DNA of 64,000 nucleotides, taken from the NCBI RefSeq assembly GCF_002294995.1, contig NZ_NSGF01000006.1, positions 228,568 through 292,567 of the forward strand, in the 5' to 3' direction. The notes beneath the pieces are model-generated. The model was given only the letters and a program-made list of their open reading frames with translations. It did not search any database and had not been told where the DNA came from. A program made the translations under genes and the position numbers. Source of the stretch: Mesorhizobium sp. WSM3860 (lineage in GTDB: Bacteria > Pseudomonadota > Alphaproteobacteria > Rhizobiales > Rhizobiaceae). Below are positions 8,405-16,994 of the stretch, one piece after another; the first letter of the stretch is position 1; each line of letters starts with the position of its first letter.

Positions 8405-9303
8405 TTAAACATGAGCACCCTCGGCAGCCTGCTTCTTCACTGTTCTTGCTCCGCTGACGGAAACAGCGATGCCGAGTACGACAAGGGCGGTTCCGAGGAT
8501 GTGGATCGGCGTGATGGTCTCGCCGAGAAGAAGAAACGAGAGCGCGAGTGCCGCGACCGGCAGCACTGCCATGAACACGCCAGCCTCTCCGCCGCTGGCG
8601 CGCGCGGCTCCTGAATACCAGAGCCAGAAGCCGATCACGGTGGGAAAAATGCTGACATAGACTGTCGCCAATAGGGCGGCAGGTGCTGCTGCAACGGTGC
8701 TAAACGCGACAAGGGCAGCGGCGAGCGGCAAGGTCAGCACCAGTGAAATGCTACTCATCAGCGCCGCGAGATAGAGCGGCGCCAGCGGCGTGCTGATTCT
8801 CTTGTTCAGGATCGCAAACAGTGCTTCGCCGGAAACAGCGAGGACCACCAGCAGGTTACCCGCTAGCAGTTTCAGATCGAGGCCAAAGCCCTTGGCAGAG
8901 GCGACATTGACAAGAAGTGCACCTGCCGTGACAGCGCCGACCGCGATCCAAAGCTGGGCGCCAAACCTCTCCTTCAAGGCCAACGTTGAAGGCCGTGGAT
9001 GACGCTGGCATTTGCACTCGTGGTCAAGGTCAAGGCGAGGATTATTAGAATGCTATAGCCCGCGCTGCCCGCGGCCGCCTGAAGCGTTACAATCACATAT
9101 TCCTTTGCCAAGAGCTGCGGCCGCGGCGTGCTTGTCAGGAAGACGAGTCCCCAGAGGATGGGCGTCGAAATCAGGAAACGCAGGGGAACGGCGAGGAAAG
9201 GGTGCATGCCGCCGGCAATGATTTTTGATGCCACCACGCCCGATCCGACCAGCGTCATGGCTATGGTCATGAGGGCGCCTGCAATGATGCGTTGCGAGTC
9301 CAT
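8405..9303 (-). pseudogene. EamA/DMT family transporter, frameshifted with small deletion
   Basis: Two open segments on the minus strand together make one DMT-type permease of about 300 residues. The first (from ATG 9303, MDSQRIIAG) covers roughly the first four membrane helices and breaks off after TTSANASVI. The second, in another frame, resumes at ALKERFGAQLW and runs through the second EamA repeat to the stop at 8405. In intact members about a dozen residues lie between these anchors, so a short deletion plus frameshift near 8975-8990 is likely. The product would be an inner-membrane metabolite exporter. It belongs to a run of three damaged genes. Confidence 0.75.
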
Positions 9304-9311
9304 GTGACTCG

Positions 9312-9884
9312 TCAGCCTACGGTATAGGCGGCGCGCGAACGCGCCTCCTTCAGCGCAAGAGCCCACCACTTGAGTTGGTGGAACATGGTCTTGACAGCGC
9401 GGGAGCTGCGCTCCGGATCGAGCGGGCCCGCACCATCGGCAAAATGCTCCCACACCCCGTGAAAGCTTACTGCCTCCCGGACGGTGACGGTGTGGAGCTC
9501 GGCAAATACCTGCCGAAGGTGTTCGACGGCCCTCAACCCGCCGGAGACGCCGCCATATGAAACGAAGCCGACCGGCTTGGCGTGCTACTCTTCAGTAGCC
9601 TGGTCGATAGCGTGCTTAAGATAACCGGGCATGCTGTGATTGTATTCGGGGGTGACGACAACGAAGGCGTCTGCCTTGGCGAGCTTACCCGTGAATGCCT
9701 TCATCGCCGGTGTCGGCTCCGCCAAGTGCCGGCTGGGCAGATCAATGTCTGCAACATCGATGAGGGAAAGCTCGAAATCGTCCAGTCTCTGCGCCTCTTG
9801 GGCAAACCAGTGTCCGACTTTGTCGCCATAGCGTCGTTCCCGCGTGCTGCCGATCAGCGCTGCGAGCTTGAGCCGTTCAGTCAC
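9312..9884 (-). pseudogene. NADPH-dependent FMN reductase with in-frame amber codon
   Basis: A flavodoxin-fold reductase of about 190 codons that would transfer electrons from NADPH to FMN or quinones. The N-terminal half (MTERLKLAALIGSTRE, then TPEYNHSMPG) is intact up to ATEE. The next codon, 9585-9587, is TAG. The same frame then continues without a break as HAKPVGFVSYGGVSGG and on to the natural end at 9312. Tryptophan is usual at this position (EW or WxxKPV), so a single TGG to TAG change explains the stop. Everything else looks intact, so the lesion is recent, or the codon is read through. Confidence 0.8.
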
Positions 9885-9980
9885 TTCCGCTCTCCTGTAT
9901 CAGGCCAGGAAAGTGATGACACATCGGGACGATCGATGGGATTGCTAAAAGTTAGCGCCTTCTGATCTAATTGATCGATC

Positions 9981-10907
9981 ATGCTCGACGCGCTCACTCT
10001 CGATCAGATGCGGATGTTCCTAGCCGTGGCGGACGCGGGTAGCTTTCGCCTGGCTTCCATGCGGCTCGGTCGCGCGCAGTCGGCAGTAAGCCACGCGATT
10101 GCCAATCTGGAGACCGAACTCAAAACGGTGCTGTTCGACCGGTCGACTCGTCGGCCGACTTTGACCTCGGACGACGGGCCCTGCTGGACGACTGTCGCTC
10201 GCTGGTTCTACGCGCCGATCTGCTGCGCGCGAAGGGCAGGGCATGGGCAGCGGCATTGAAATCGAGCTTGCGCTCATGGTGGACACGCTTGTTCCATTGC
10301 CGGCCGTTGGCAGGGCTCTTGAAGCCCTCCACGCCACCTATCCGACGGTTGGCGTCCGCTTGCAAATAGGTACCCTTGGGGAACCGATCGATTGCCTCCT
10401 GCAGAGCACGGTCGACCTTGCGATAACGGTGGGCGAAGACCTGCGCGATCCGCGCCTGGAATTCGATTCCCTCTCGCCTCTGTCGATGGTGGCGGTTGTC
10501 GGTGCTGGGCACGCTCTTGCCTTCATTGCGAAGAAGGGCGGGTGAGTACGCCAGAGCTGGCCGATCACATCCAGATCGTCCTGATGGACCCTTCACCTCG
10601 CTCCCACGGCCGCGATTATGGCGTGCTCTCGCAGCGCAAGTGGCGGGTGGGTAGCCAAGAGGCGAAACTGGCTTTGATCAGAGCAGGCATCGGCTGGGGG
10701 CGGCTTCCACTTTGGTTGATCGAGCAGGATCTTGTCGAAGAGCGGCTCGTGCAGCTTTCAGCTGCTGCGCTTGGTGAAAATGGGACAACGAAGAGCTGGG
10801 TCTATCTTGCCCGACGGCTCGACAAACCCTTGTTGCCAGCAGCCAGGTGCCTCAGGTCCGCACTTCTAACCGGAGCCGGGCTTGGTGATACTGCCGGGCT
10901 TCGATAG
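9981..10907 (+). pseudogene. LysR family transcriptional regulator, multiply frameshifted
   Basis: The intact ancestor was a LysR regulator of about 300 residues, divergent from the FMN reductase and so probably its regulator. The helix-turn-helix part (LTLDQMRMFLAVADAGSF, then QSAVSHAIANLE) is clear from 9981 to about 10165. The frame then shifts to RALLDDCRSLVLRADLLRAK, shifts again near 10235 into GIEIELALMVDTL, and shifts a third time near 10540 into STPELADHIQIVL, reaching a stop at 10907. At least three independent indels are needed to restore it, which argues against a single sequencing error. Confidence 0.8.
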
Positions 10908-10960
10908 CCTAGGCGCGCCTCGCCAATTAGAGACCTTGCCGATGCTGTGCCTGCGGCAGA

Positions 10961-11788
10961 CTAATCCGGCAGGCCGGGCCGGTCGAGCTTCTTTGGCGAG
11001 AGCGTGAAGATCTCGGAGCCGGCATCGGTGACGCCGATCGTATGCTCGTACTGTGCCGACAGCGAACGGTCGCGCGTCACCGCCGTCCAGCCGTCAGACA
11101 GCACCTTCACATGCGGGCGGCCGAGATTGATCATCGGCTCGACGGTGAAGATCATGCCGGGCCGCATCTCGACGCCTTCGCCAACGGTGCCGTAATGCAG
11201 GATGTTCGGCGCATCATGGAAAAGCTGGCCGACGCCGTGGCCACAGAAGTCGCGCACCACCGAGCAGCGCTCGGCCTCGGCATAGGTTTGGATCGCGGCG
11301 CCGATGGCGCCGGTGCGGGCGCCGGGCCTGATGGCGGCGATGCCGCGCATCAGGCATTCGTAAGTCACCTCGAGCAGGCGCTCGGCGGCGCGCTTGATCG
11401 TGCCAACCGGATACATGCGCGAGGAATCGCCGTGCCAGCCGTCGAGGATGTAGGTGACGTCGATGTTGACGATGTCGCCATCCTTGAGCGGCTTGTTGTC
11501 GGGAATGCCGTGGCAGACCACGTGATTGATCGAGGTGCAGGACGATTTGGTGTAGCCACGATAGTTGAGCGTGGCCGGCAATGCGCCGTTATCCATACCG
11601 AACTCGAAGACGAAACGGTCGATGGTCTCGGTGGTGACGCCGGGCTTCACCATCGACACAAGCTCGTCGAGACAGCGCGCGGTGAGGTCGCAGGCCTTGC
11701 GCATGCCCGCAAAGCCTTCCTCGCCATACAGGCGGATCTGGCCGGTGTTTCTCAAGGGGGCCGTTGCGGCGTCGAGATAGGTAACCAT
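10961..11788 (-). CDS. map: Methionine aminopeptidase type I
   Basis: A 275-residue cytosolic metalloenzyme that removes the initiator methionine from nascent proteins. The five metal ligands are visible in order: D in VNIDVT, D in HGDSS, H in CGHGVG, E in TVEPM and E in QYEHT. ATG 11788 (MVTYLDAATAPL) is chosen over an upstream in-frame codon because it gives the normal length. The gene next door (8405-10907) is all pseudogenes, while this essential gene is intact. Confidence 0.95.
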   Translation of the reverse strand: MVTYLDAATAPLRNTGQIRLYGEEGFAGMRKACDLTARCLDELVSMVKPGVTTETIDRFVFEFGMDNGALPATLNYRGYTKSSCTSINHVVCHGIPDNKPLKDGDIVNIDVTYILDGWHGDSSRMYPVGTIKRAAERLLEVTYECLMRGIAAIRPGARTGAIGAAIQTYAEAERCSVVRDFCGHGVGQLFHDAPNILHYGTVGEGVEMRPGMIFTVEPMINLGRPHVKVLSDGWTAVTRDRSLSAQYEHTIGVTDAGSEIFTLSPKKLDRPGLPD

Positions 11789-11998
11789 TCTTGTCCGTTC
11801 GCAGGTTGGCTCCTGACGCGAGCCGATGCGGAAATTTTCTCCAGATTTGGCACTGGAAGCCGCAAGGTTCAAGGACGAAGTGCCTGCAACCGGTTTGCCG
11901 CGGGAATATTCGCCGGATCGGCGCGTCTGGGTGTCGCAAGCTTTCCTTTCACCACTCCATGAGGTAGGCCGGGTCCGGATATAGGAGATTTACGCCCG

Positions 11999-12394
11999 TT
12001 GACGGCACCGGAGCGCGCAAGATCGACGCTGCCGCCAATCAGGACCGCGTGCTCGGCCCTGATGGCGCTGCTTGCGCTTGCGCTGGTGAGCTTCGCCCAG
12101 GCTGAGGTCTCCGCCTCGACAGCGTTTGCCTCGGGCCGTGCCGACATCAGCGCGACGCGCCAGGGCGAAACGCTGGCCTTGCTGAGGGTCGCCGGCAAGA
12201 CGCAGGCCCTCGAAGCCCGCGCCGGCCGGCCGCTGCCGGTAAAGCTCGTCAGCGGCAATCCCGGCATTCTCGCTCCCGCATCCGCTTTCCTTGTCGGTGG
12301 CGGGGCTTTGCCGGCGCAGGCCGGCATTGCGCCTGTCTTTGTGGCCGGGCCGCTCTCGCATGCCAATCAGCCTCGCGCGCCACCAACCGCCTGA
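11999..12394 (+). CDS. Hypothetical secreted protein (uncertain)
   Basis: A possible 131-residue protein. Its N-terminus has a basic region, then ALMALLALALVSFAQA, which looks like a signal peptide cleaved after AQA. The rest is alanine-rich and not recognised. TTG 11999 follows AGGAG (11982-11986) at a rather long distance of about 12 bases, and an internal ATG at 12062 is the alternative. It lies divergent to map. Composition alone could produce such a frame in high-GC DNA, hence the modest confidence. Confidence 0.4.
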   Translation: MTAPERARSTLPPIRTACSALMALLALALVSFAQAEVSASTAFASGRADISATRQGETLALLRVAGKTQALEARAGRPLPVKLVSGNPGILAPASAFLVGGGALPAQAGIAPVFVAGPLSHANQPRAPPTA

Positions 12395-12508
12395 ATCCGG
12401 CGGTCGCTGACCGCAGCTTTCTCACCTCAACTATTCCCTTCGCGCCGTGACCTGGCGACGGCTATCGGCCGTCCGCCGGTTGCGTGGCGCGTCCATGGAC
12501 ATTTCTCG

Positions 12509-12745
12509 ATGCAACGTCTCAAGACATTCAAGACACTCACGCGCGCTGCTTCGGCAGCCGCGTTTCTCGCCGTCCAGGCAGTCATCTGCATAGGCACCGT
12601 TTATTGGGCTGTAGCCGCAACGCTGCGCATGGAAGGGACGGCGGCGATCGTGCTCGGCGTCATCTTCGCCGTGCCGTCCGCCTATCTGCTGATGGTGGTT
12701 TCGCGCATGGCCTATGAGGCGGAGACGGACCCGGCGAACCAGTAG
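12509..12745 (+). CDS. Small two-helix membrane protein, unknown function
   Basis: A 78-residue protein with two hydrophobic segments, about residues 13-37 (AAFLAVQAVICIGTVYW region) and 43-66 (AAIVLGVIFAVPSAYLLMVV), joined by a short loop. A short acidic tail, ETDPANQ, follows. It is probably an inner-membrane protein with both ends in the cytoplasm. No family is recognised. There is no strong ribosome site before ATG 12509. Confidence 0.6.
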   Translation: MQRLKTFKTLTRAASAAAFLAVQAVICIGTVYWAVAATLRMEGTAAIVLGVIFAVPSAYLLMVVSRMAYEAETDPANQ

Positions 12746-12944
12746 ACGCGATGGGATGGCGAAACCTCGACGGGGCGATGCCGGTTGCATCGCCCTGTGA
12801 ATGGTGTGGCCAGAGCGCCGATCTGCCGCAGCAATTGCTGGGCCCGCACCGCACTGAGGTCACATTCCTGCGTCAAAAACCGGTCAAAGAAACTTTTCGG
12901 AACGGAAGGCGTTGCTCCGGCTGCACCAGTTCGGGAGACGGGGA

Positions 12945-13250
12945 ATGGACAGACTGCAATTCGAGGTGCCGGTGCGCATCACGCCCGCGCCTGGCCTGCC
13001 GGTCGAGGAAATCTACAGCGTCGAGCAGGCGCTCGATTTCCTGCAGAACTGGCCGAAGCGCCGGCAGGGCAAGGTTTATGACGCCGCGTTCAACGCCTGC
13101 TTCGGCGCGACGGTCGATGTGGCAAGCGCCGAGGAAGCGTGCCGGGCCTTCATGGCGTTCTGCCGGGTCAGCGGTTTGCTCGCAAGGGACATGATGTTGC
13201 CGCTCAGGCGCGGCGGCAGCGCAAGAGGGTTCCGCGAGGCGAGGGCGTAA
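12945..13250 (+). CDS. DUF982 domain protein
   Basis: A 101-residue protein of the DUF982 family, which is common and multi-copy in rhizobia. The typical pattern is present: a short beta start (FEVPVRI), then IYSVEQALDFLQNWPKRRQG, then a helical second half with EEACRAFMAFCRVSG. The function is unknown. ATG 12945 follows GGGAGA at 12933-12938 with normal spacing. The last 15 residues (RRGGSARGFREARA) are arginine-rich and longer than I would expect for the family. Confidence 0.8.
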   Translation: MDRLQFEVPVRITPAPGLPVEEIYSVEQALDFLQNWPKRRQGKVYDAAFNACFGATVDVASAEEACRAFMAFCRVSGLLARDMMLPLRRGGSARGFREARA

Positions 13251-13254
13251 AGCT

Positions 13255-13941
13255 TCAACCGCCGAAAGATACCCCTCTGTAGTGCATTCCCACCTGCACG
13301 CCGCGAACGATCAACCTGGACAGGATCTCCATGTCCAGCGGCATCTCCGGCCGCCACACATCAAGCAGCAAGGCAATACGCGCCTGATCGGCGTTGTTCA
13401 TGACCTCGTGCTCGAAAGTGTCGTCCCACAGCAGGCACTCGCCGTCGGCGATCCGCTTTTCCTCCTGGTTGATCATCATGATCGTTGCCGGGCGGCCGTC
13501 CGACTGTTTCGGAATGACAAGACCGAGGTGAAATCTCATGATGCCGCGAAAGGGGCCGCGGTGAGGCGGGATGTGCTTGCGCGGCGCCAGGAATGAAACA
13601 GCCGCAGACTTCACCTCGGGGCATTCGGACAGCAACCGGCCGAGGGCAGGCATCTTCCCGAGGTTTTCCGGGATGGTCATGTCGTAGGCCTTGAGCACGA
13701 ACATGCGCCAATCGAGGCCGTCATTGGCCGAAATCTCGGTCTGTTCCGGCATGATGTCGTGGAAACGCGGCACCCGGTTCAACTGCACCGACAGCGCTTC
13801 ATCGCGAATACTCTGCCAGGCGGCCGCGAACTTCGTTGCGTTGGGAAAATGCGTGCCGGCATCAAGAACCGCTGGTGCATCTATGCGCTTTTCATAGATC
13901 CGACGCACCAGATCGGTTCCAAGATCGTAGACGTTCGACAT
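13255..13941 (-). CDS. Aspartyl/asparaginyl beta-hydroxylase family dioxygenase
   Basis: A 228-residue soluble protein of the Fe(II)/2-oxoglutarate-dependent hydroxylase family. Members hydroxylate protein side chains or, as in LpxO, lipid A acyl chains. Visible landmarks are PPHRGPFRG (first iron-ligand region), RFHLGL, and LLWDDTFEHEVMN with the second histidine and the helix before the conserved arginine of RIALLLDVWRP. The substrate cannot be told from sequence. It converges on the DUF982 gene with 4 bases between the stops. Confidence 0.85.
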   Translation of the reverse strand: MSNVYDLGTDLVRRIYEKRIDAPAVLDAGTHFPNATKFAAAWQSIRDEALSVQLNRVPRFHDIMPEQTEISANDGLDWRMFVLKAYDMTIPENLGKMPALGRLLSECPEVKSAAVSFLAPRKHIPPHRGPFRGIMRFHLGLVIPKQSDGRPATIMMINQEEKRIADGECLLWDDTFEHEVMNNADQARIALLLDVWRPEMPLDMEILSRLIVRGVQVGMHYRGVSFGG

Positions 13942-14295
13942 CGCATTGCCTCGACCATGTTATAATATAGTGCGCAATTTCTTTCAGCCATGGGTCACGG
14001 AGATTTGTTCCCGCGGATTCAGGCAGACGTTCGGTTTGTATCACTGCGTCTTCGATGCCAGCCGCGGGCCAGTCGTGGCGTCGACGACTTCGGGCGTCGT
14101 GCTGTCGATCGCGCCGTCCCAGCCGCCGGCGGCAGACGTCCGAAACGCGCTGCCAGAAACGCGCCGTCCAATCTTCCTCGCCTGTCCCTATCGGACCTGA
14201 ATCGGGCAGCGCGCGCCCCAACCTAGTGTGGTACCGCTGCTACAGCATTTGCCTGTCACGTCGGCTATGGGTGAGCTTACGGGTGGGGATGATTC
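13942..14295. other. 354-base intergenic region without a supported gene
   Basis: This stretch separates the hydroxylase gene (minus) from the outer-membrane protein gene (plus). A TATAAT-like run, GTTATAATATAG, lies at about 13968-13979 close to the hydroxylase start, but I do not see a matching -35 at proper spacing. Open frames crossing it are rich in Arg/Ser and look like composition artefacts. It probably holds the two divergent promoters. Confidence 0.4.
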
Positions 14296-14961
14296 ATGAT
14301 CAAGATTTTGTATGCGTCGGTCGCCTTGGCTGCCCTGGCAGCGCCAGCGAGCGCTCAGGACGGTAGCTGGACGGGATATTACGCTGGCGTGGAGATCGGA
14401 GCCGGGTTTTCGCATCCCGGGTTCGATGGTGCTTCGGCCGTCAGCAGTTCGGATTTCAGCGACACGGCGTTCATAGGTGGGGTCTACGCCGGCCACGACT
14501 GGCAGGCAGGCCAATTCGTCTACGGCGGCGTCGCAAGTTTCGATTTCCTGGGCTTTCACAACCAGAGTTCGTCTCATGTCGTGATGGACCCGATTTTCGG
14601 CGGAAAGACCCACTCATACAATTACGATTTGGACTGGGTAGCGTCTGCCCGGGCGCGTGCGGGCTTCCTGGCGTCGGATCAGTTCTTGCTGTACGGCACA
14701 GCCGGCGTTGCCGTTTCCCGCTTTGAGACATCCTCTTCGACAACCGGAATCTTGGGCGGGGCGGACGCAGTCAACACGACCAAAGTTGGCGGGGCATTCG
14801 GTGCAGGTGTCGAATACGCTTTTGCTCCGCATTGGGCGCTCAAGACAGAATACGTCCACTACGTGTTCAACAATGTTCACGCGGGCGGCAATGGCGCCGA
14901 CCAGGTGACATTCAAACCGTCGTTTGGCACCTTGAATTTCGGCATTTCGTACCGCTTCTAG
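14296..14961 (+). CDS. Outer-membrane beta-barrel protein (Omp25/RopB-like)
   Basis: A 221-residue exported protein. The signal peptide MIKILYASVALAALAAPASA is followed by a WTGYYAGVEIGAGF-type first strand. Alternating aromatic/glycine strands follow, and it ends with a C-terminal phenylalanine in NFGISYRF, which marks a beta-barrel assembled into the outer membrane. Glycine and serine content is typical of the Omp25/OmpA-like porin-fold family of rhizobia and Brucella. The stop codon TAG is shared with the first arm of the palindromic repeat that follows. Confidence 0.85.
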   Translation: MIKILYASVALAALAAPASAQDGSWTGYYAGVEIGAGFSHPGFDGASAVSSSDFSDTAFIGGVYAGHDWQAGQFVYGGVASFDFLGFHNQSSSHVVMDPIFGGKTHSYNYDLDWVASARARAGFLASDQFLLYGTAGVAVSRFETSSSTTGILGGADAVNTTKVGGAFGAGVEYAFAPHWALKTEYVHYVFNNVHAGGNGADQVTFKPSFGTLNFGISYRF

Positions 14962-15140
14962 AGCATGATGCCGAAAAGTGTGAAGCGGTTTTCGGACGAC
15001 ATCATGCTCTATCTCTTTGATTTAGAGCCGGATTCAGATTTAGGCCGATTCGACCTGAAATCATCCGGCTCTAGCGAGAAAAGCGCGTCCCGCTTTAAAG
15101 TCTTTGGATTTGACGCATGTCGTTTCCCCAAAAGTCCTGC
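14960..15140. repeat. Composite rhizobial palindromic intergenic element
   Basis: Two nested inverted repeats sit back to back. The first has arms AGAGCATGATG (14960-14970) and CATCATGCTCT (15000-15010), with CGAAAA/TTTTCG pairing inside. The second has arms TAGAGCCGGAT (15023-15033) and ATCCGGCTCTA (15063-15073). A tail follows with the AAAGCGCGTCCCGCTTT stretch typical of such elements. The layout resembles RIME-like mosaic repeats of Rhizobiaceae and Mesorhizobium. It could act as an mRNA 3' stabiliser or terminator for the porin gene. Confidence 0.75.
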
Positions 15141-15159
15141 GCAGCTTGGGCGACATGCA

Positions 15160-15861
15160 CTAGGAAAGCTTGCGGCCGAATGACTTGGCTGTCTCGCGCA
15201 CAAAGTGGCGCGACAAGCCGGGTCCCTGAAAAACCGGAAGGGTCGGAACAACTCGCACGCGCTTCTTGAACTCGTCCAAGGTCAACGCAAAGACAAGCTG
15301 ATCCAGGCGTTCACCCGTTTTTATGTCGAGTCGGTGGGACAGCAACGTGCCCTCTTGGCGCAGCATTCCAAGCCGGCAAGCTGTCACTGCTGCTTGATTT
15401 CGAGCCAGCGGCTCAAACATCAGCTTTTCCAATCTGCGTTCGACGAACAAATGCCAGATTGCGAGGCGAGTGGCCTCGATGGAAATCTGGAGCTTCCGCT
15501 GTGCCTTATCCCCGACGATGATGTGCAGCGACCCGATGCGGTGACGTGGATCAATCTCGATCATGATCAAGCCGATCGGGTCGTCGTCGAGCAGGCGGAT
15601 CGCCAGCAGGTTACGCCATACATTGTCGAAACTATTGACATACGAGCGGAACGATTCGAGCCCCATTGCCGTGCCAGGCATGTTCAACCCGGCGCTGACG
15701 GCGGGATCGGCAAGCCAGCGGGTGAAGCGTTCATTCACTTCATTCGGCCGCAAGGTGCGGATTCGGCAGGTTTCGCCGGAGCGGTCAACAAATATTGCTT
15801 TTTGAGCTGCGGCTATTGGTGGCAACCCTACGCGTTGACCGGCGTGAGGCATCTTGGGCAT
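15160..15861 (-). CDS. GNAT family N-acetyltransferase
   Basis: A 233-residue protein with the RimJ/RimL-like acetyltransferase layout: an N-terminal CRIRTLRP strand, a helical region, then central strands with IGLIMIEIDP and the acetyl-CoA region GDKAQRKLQISIEATRLA. The terminal part has LARNQAAVTACRLGML, matching the N-x-A-(V/A) alpha helix of the fold. The substrate is unknown. The start may be ATG 15861 or ATG 15852. The last 30 residues before the stop are basic and not family-like. Confidence 0.7.
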   Translation of the reverse strand: MPKMPHAGQRVGLPPIAAAQKAIFVDRSGETCRIRTLRPNEVNERFTRWLADPAVSAGLNMPGTAMGLESFRSYVNSFDNVWRNLLAIRLLDDDPIGLIMIEIDPRHRIGSLHIIVGDKAQRKLQISIEATRLAIWHLFVERRLEKLMFEPLARNQAAVTACRLGMLRQEGTLLSHRLDIKTGERLDQLVFALTLDEFKKRVRVVPTLPVFQGPGLSRHFVRETAKSFGRKLS

Positions 15862-15879
15862 CTGCGGGACTCACATCAA

Positions 15880-16123
15880 AAACTCTGGCCGGACAATGTC
15901 ATCAAACTCCCGCCGAGGGGAGGATCCAATTTCGCCGACCTATTGGAAAAGGCATTCGAGCCGTTCTTCCGCGTCGACCCGTCGCGCACGCCATTTGTTC
16001 CGGGCGCCGGGCTGGGCTGACGATCGCCAAGGACATCCTCGAGCACTATGCGGGACGATCCGGCTGGAGAACCGGCAAGGCGGAGGGTAGCTGCAGACGG
16101 TGGTGTTTGACGCTGTTTCCTAG
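15880..16123 (+). pseudogene. Histidine-kinase C-terminal relic
   Basis: A decayed HATPase domain of a sensor kinase. Read across frames it gives DNVIKLPPRGG (remnant of the N-box region), then LEKAFEPFFRVDPSRT (F-box) and GAGLG, a frameshift, GLTIAKDILEHY, another shift, GTIRLENRQGGG, an in-frame TAG and finally LQTVVFDAVS. The segment between N-box and F-box is far too short, so an internal deletion has occurred as well as two or more frameshifts. The response-regulator partner and N-terminal half are not seen. Confidence 0.7.
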
Positions 16124-16252
16124 TGGATCCGCTGTTCAACCACCGGAGCCGACAGCTGGTCGGCTGCAGGCCCCGCCGTGCAACTCGGGACACCGCAAAC
16201 GATTGGCCGCTGCGCGACGTGCTGTGATCACAAAAAAGATTGCCAGGACGCA

Positions 16253-16287
16253 GAAAGCCCCGCCGGCAACTTGCCAGCGAGGCTTTT
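16253..16287. terminator. Stem-loop, probable bidirectional terminator
   Basis: AAAGCCCCGCCGGCAA followed after one base by TTGCCAGCGAGGCTTTT forms a long hairpin with a few G-U or mismatched pairs and a TTTT end on the plus strand. It lies just after the 3' end of the small minus-strand gene at 16306-16488 and about 130 bases after the kinase relic. Confidence 0.5.
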
Positions 16288-16305
16288 ATCAAAACCCGAC
16301 CGTAA

Positions 16306-16488
16306 TCAGCGACGATCGTGTCCGCGGCCGCCGCTCTGGTGGCCGTTGTTTGCGGCACCCAGGCACTGGCTCCAGTAGTCATCGTGATTGCTGCAAGAAG
16401 TGATAGTCTGCTGCTGAGCATAAGCCGAACCGGCCAAGCTGAAAACCGCGACAGTAGCAAGAATTGCATTACGAATGATGTTGGTCAT
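16306..16488 (-). CDS. Small secreted protein, unknown
   Basis: A 60-residue protein. It opens with a clear signal peptide, MTNIIRNAILATVAVFSLAG followed by SAYA, with cleavage likely before QQQ. The mature part is about 35 residues, with two cysteines (SCSNHDDYWSQCLG) and a His/Arg-rich end. ATG 16488 has AAGGGA about 8 bases upstream. The two cysteines could form a disulfide in the periplasm. No family is recognised. Confidence 0.5.
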   Translation of the reverse strand: MTNIIRNAILATVAVFSLAGSAYAQQQTITSCSNHDDYWSQCLGAANNGHQSGGRGHDRR

Positions 16489-16820
16489 TTGAGTTTCCCT
16501 TTGCTCTTATTTCCGGCAGTGCCGGTCGACGCCGTTTTTGCAGCGATCATGTTTCGATCTGATGGCGGGCAATTTCGGCTTTGTTTCGAGGAGGCAACTC
16601 CGCACGCTCGCTGTCCGGGGATGCCTGGGGACGGCTCTGTTCACCTCAAAACCCTTGGACCAGCTTGTTTGTATGCGAACGTTTCAGCGGCACCTGTTTG
16701 GTTACAGCCCGTGAGCTTGTGTGTGACGCAGCGGAAACAATCATCGACCATTTAGTACGGATCGAAAGCAGCCGAAGATCGTTCGCGGGACGGCTTCGGC
16801 ACATGGAAGGATGATGAGCT

Positions 16821-16994
16821 ATGCCGATCTTAAAAACGCTCAGCCGCATGGGAGCGGCCCTGAAATATGCGCATGATGCCCAAAAAACGACGCGGATGCT
16901 GAACAGCCCGCCGCGCGAAATGCAAATGGATTTTGGCTGGGCAGTGATGCCGACAACCAAGTATCTTTCTTTCAACACGTGGGACGGTATCTGA
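16821..16994 (+). CDS. 57-residue DUF1127-like small protein
   Basis: A short frame that is easy to miss. ATG 16821 follows GGAAGGATGATGAGCT, giving a good ribosome site. The product begins MPILKTLSRMGAALKYAHDA and continues with QKTTRMLNSPPREMQMDFGW. The amphipathic helix, a leucine-asparagine turn and the D-(F/I)-G motif match the arginine-rich DUF1127 small proteins of alphaproteobacteria, some of which affect RNA turnover and phosphate or carbon metabolism. The C-terminal extension VMPTTKYLSFNTWDGI is unusual. Confidence 0.5.
   Translation: MPILKTLSRMGAALKYAHDAQKTTRMLNSPPREMQMDFGWAVMPTTKYLSFNTWDGI

Noticed and set aside
8292..8408. 38-codon plus-strand frame beginning [14 protein letters not shown]
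   Set aside because: It reads protein-like but is very short, begins in an AGAGCATGATT sequence resembling a degenerate rhizobial repeat, and has no ribosome site or family match.
16581..16814. Frame ending just before the small gene at 16821, with a helical C-terminus (ELVCDAAETIIDHLVRIESS)
   Set aside because: The last 35 codons look coding-like, but there is no good start and the first half is not protein-like. It could be a relic.
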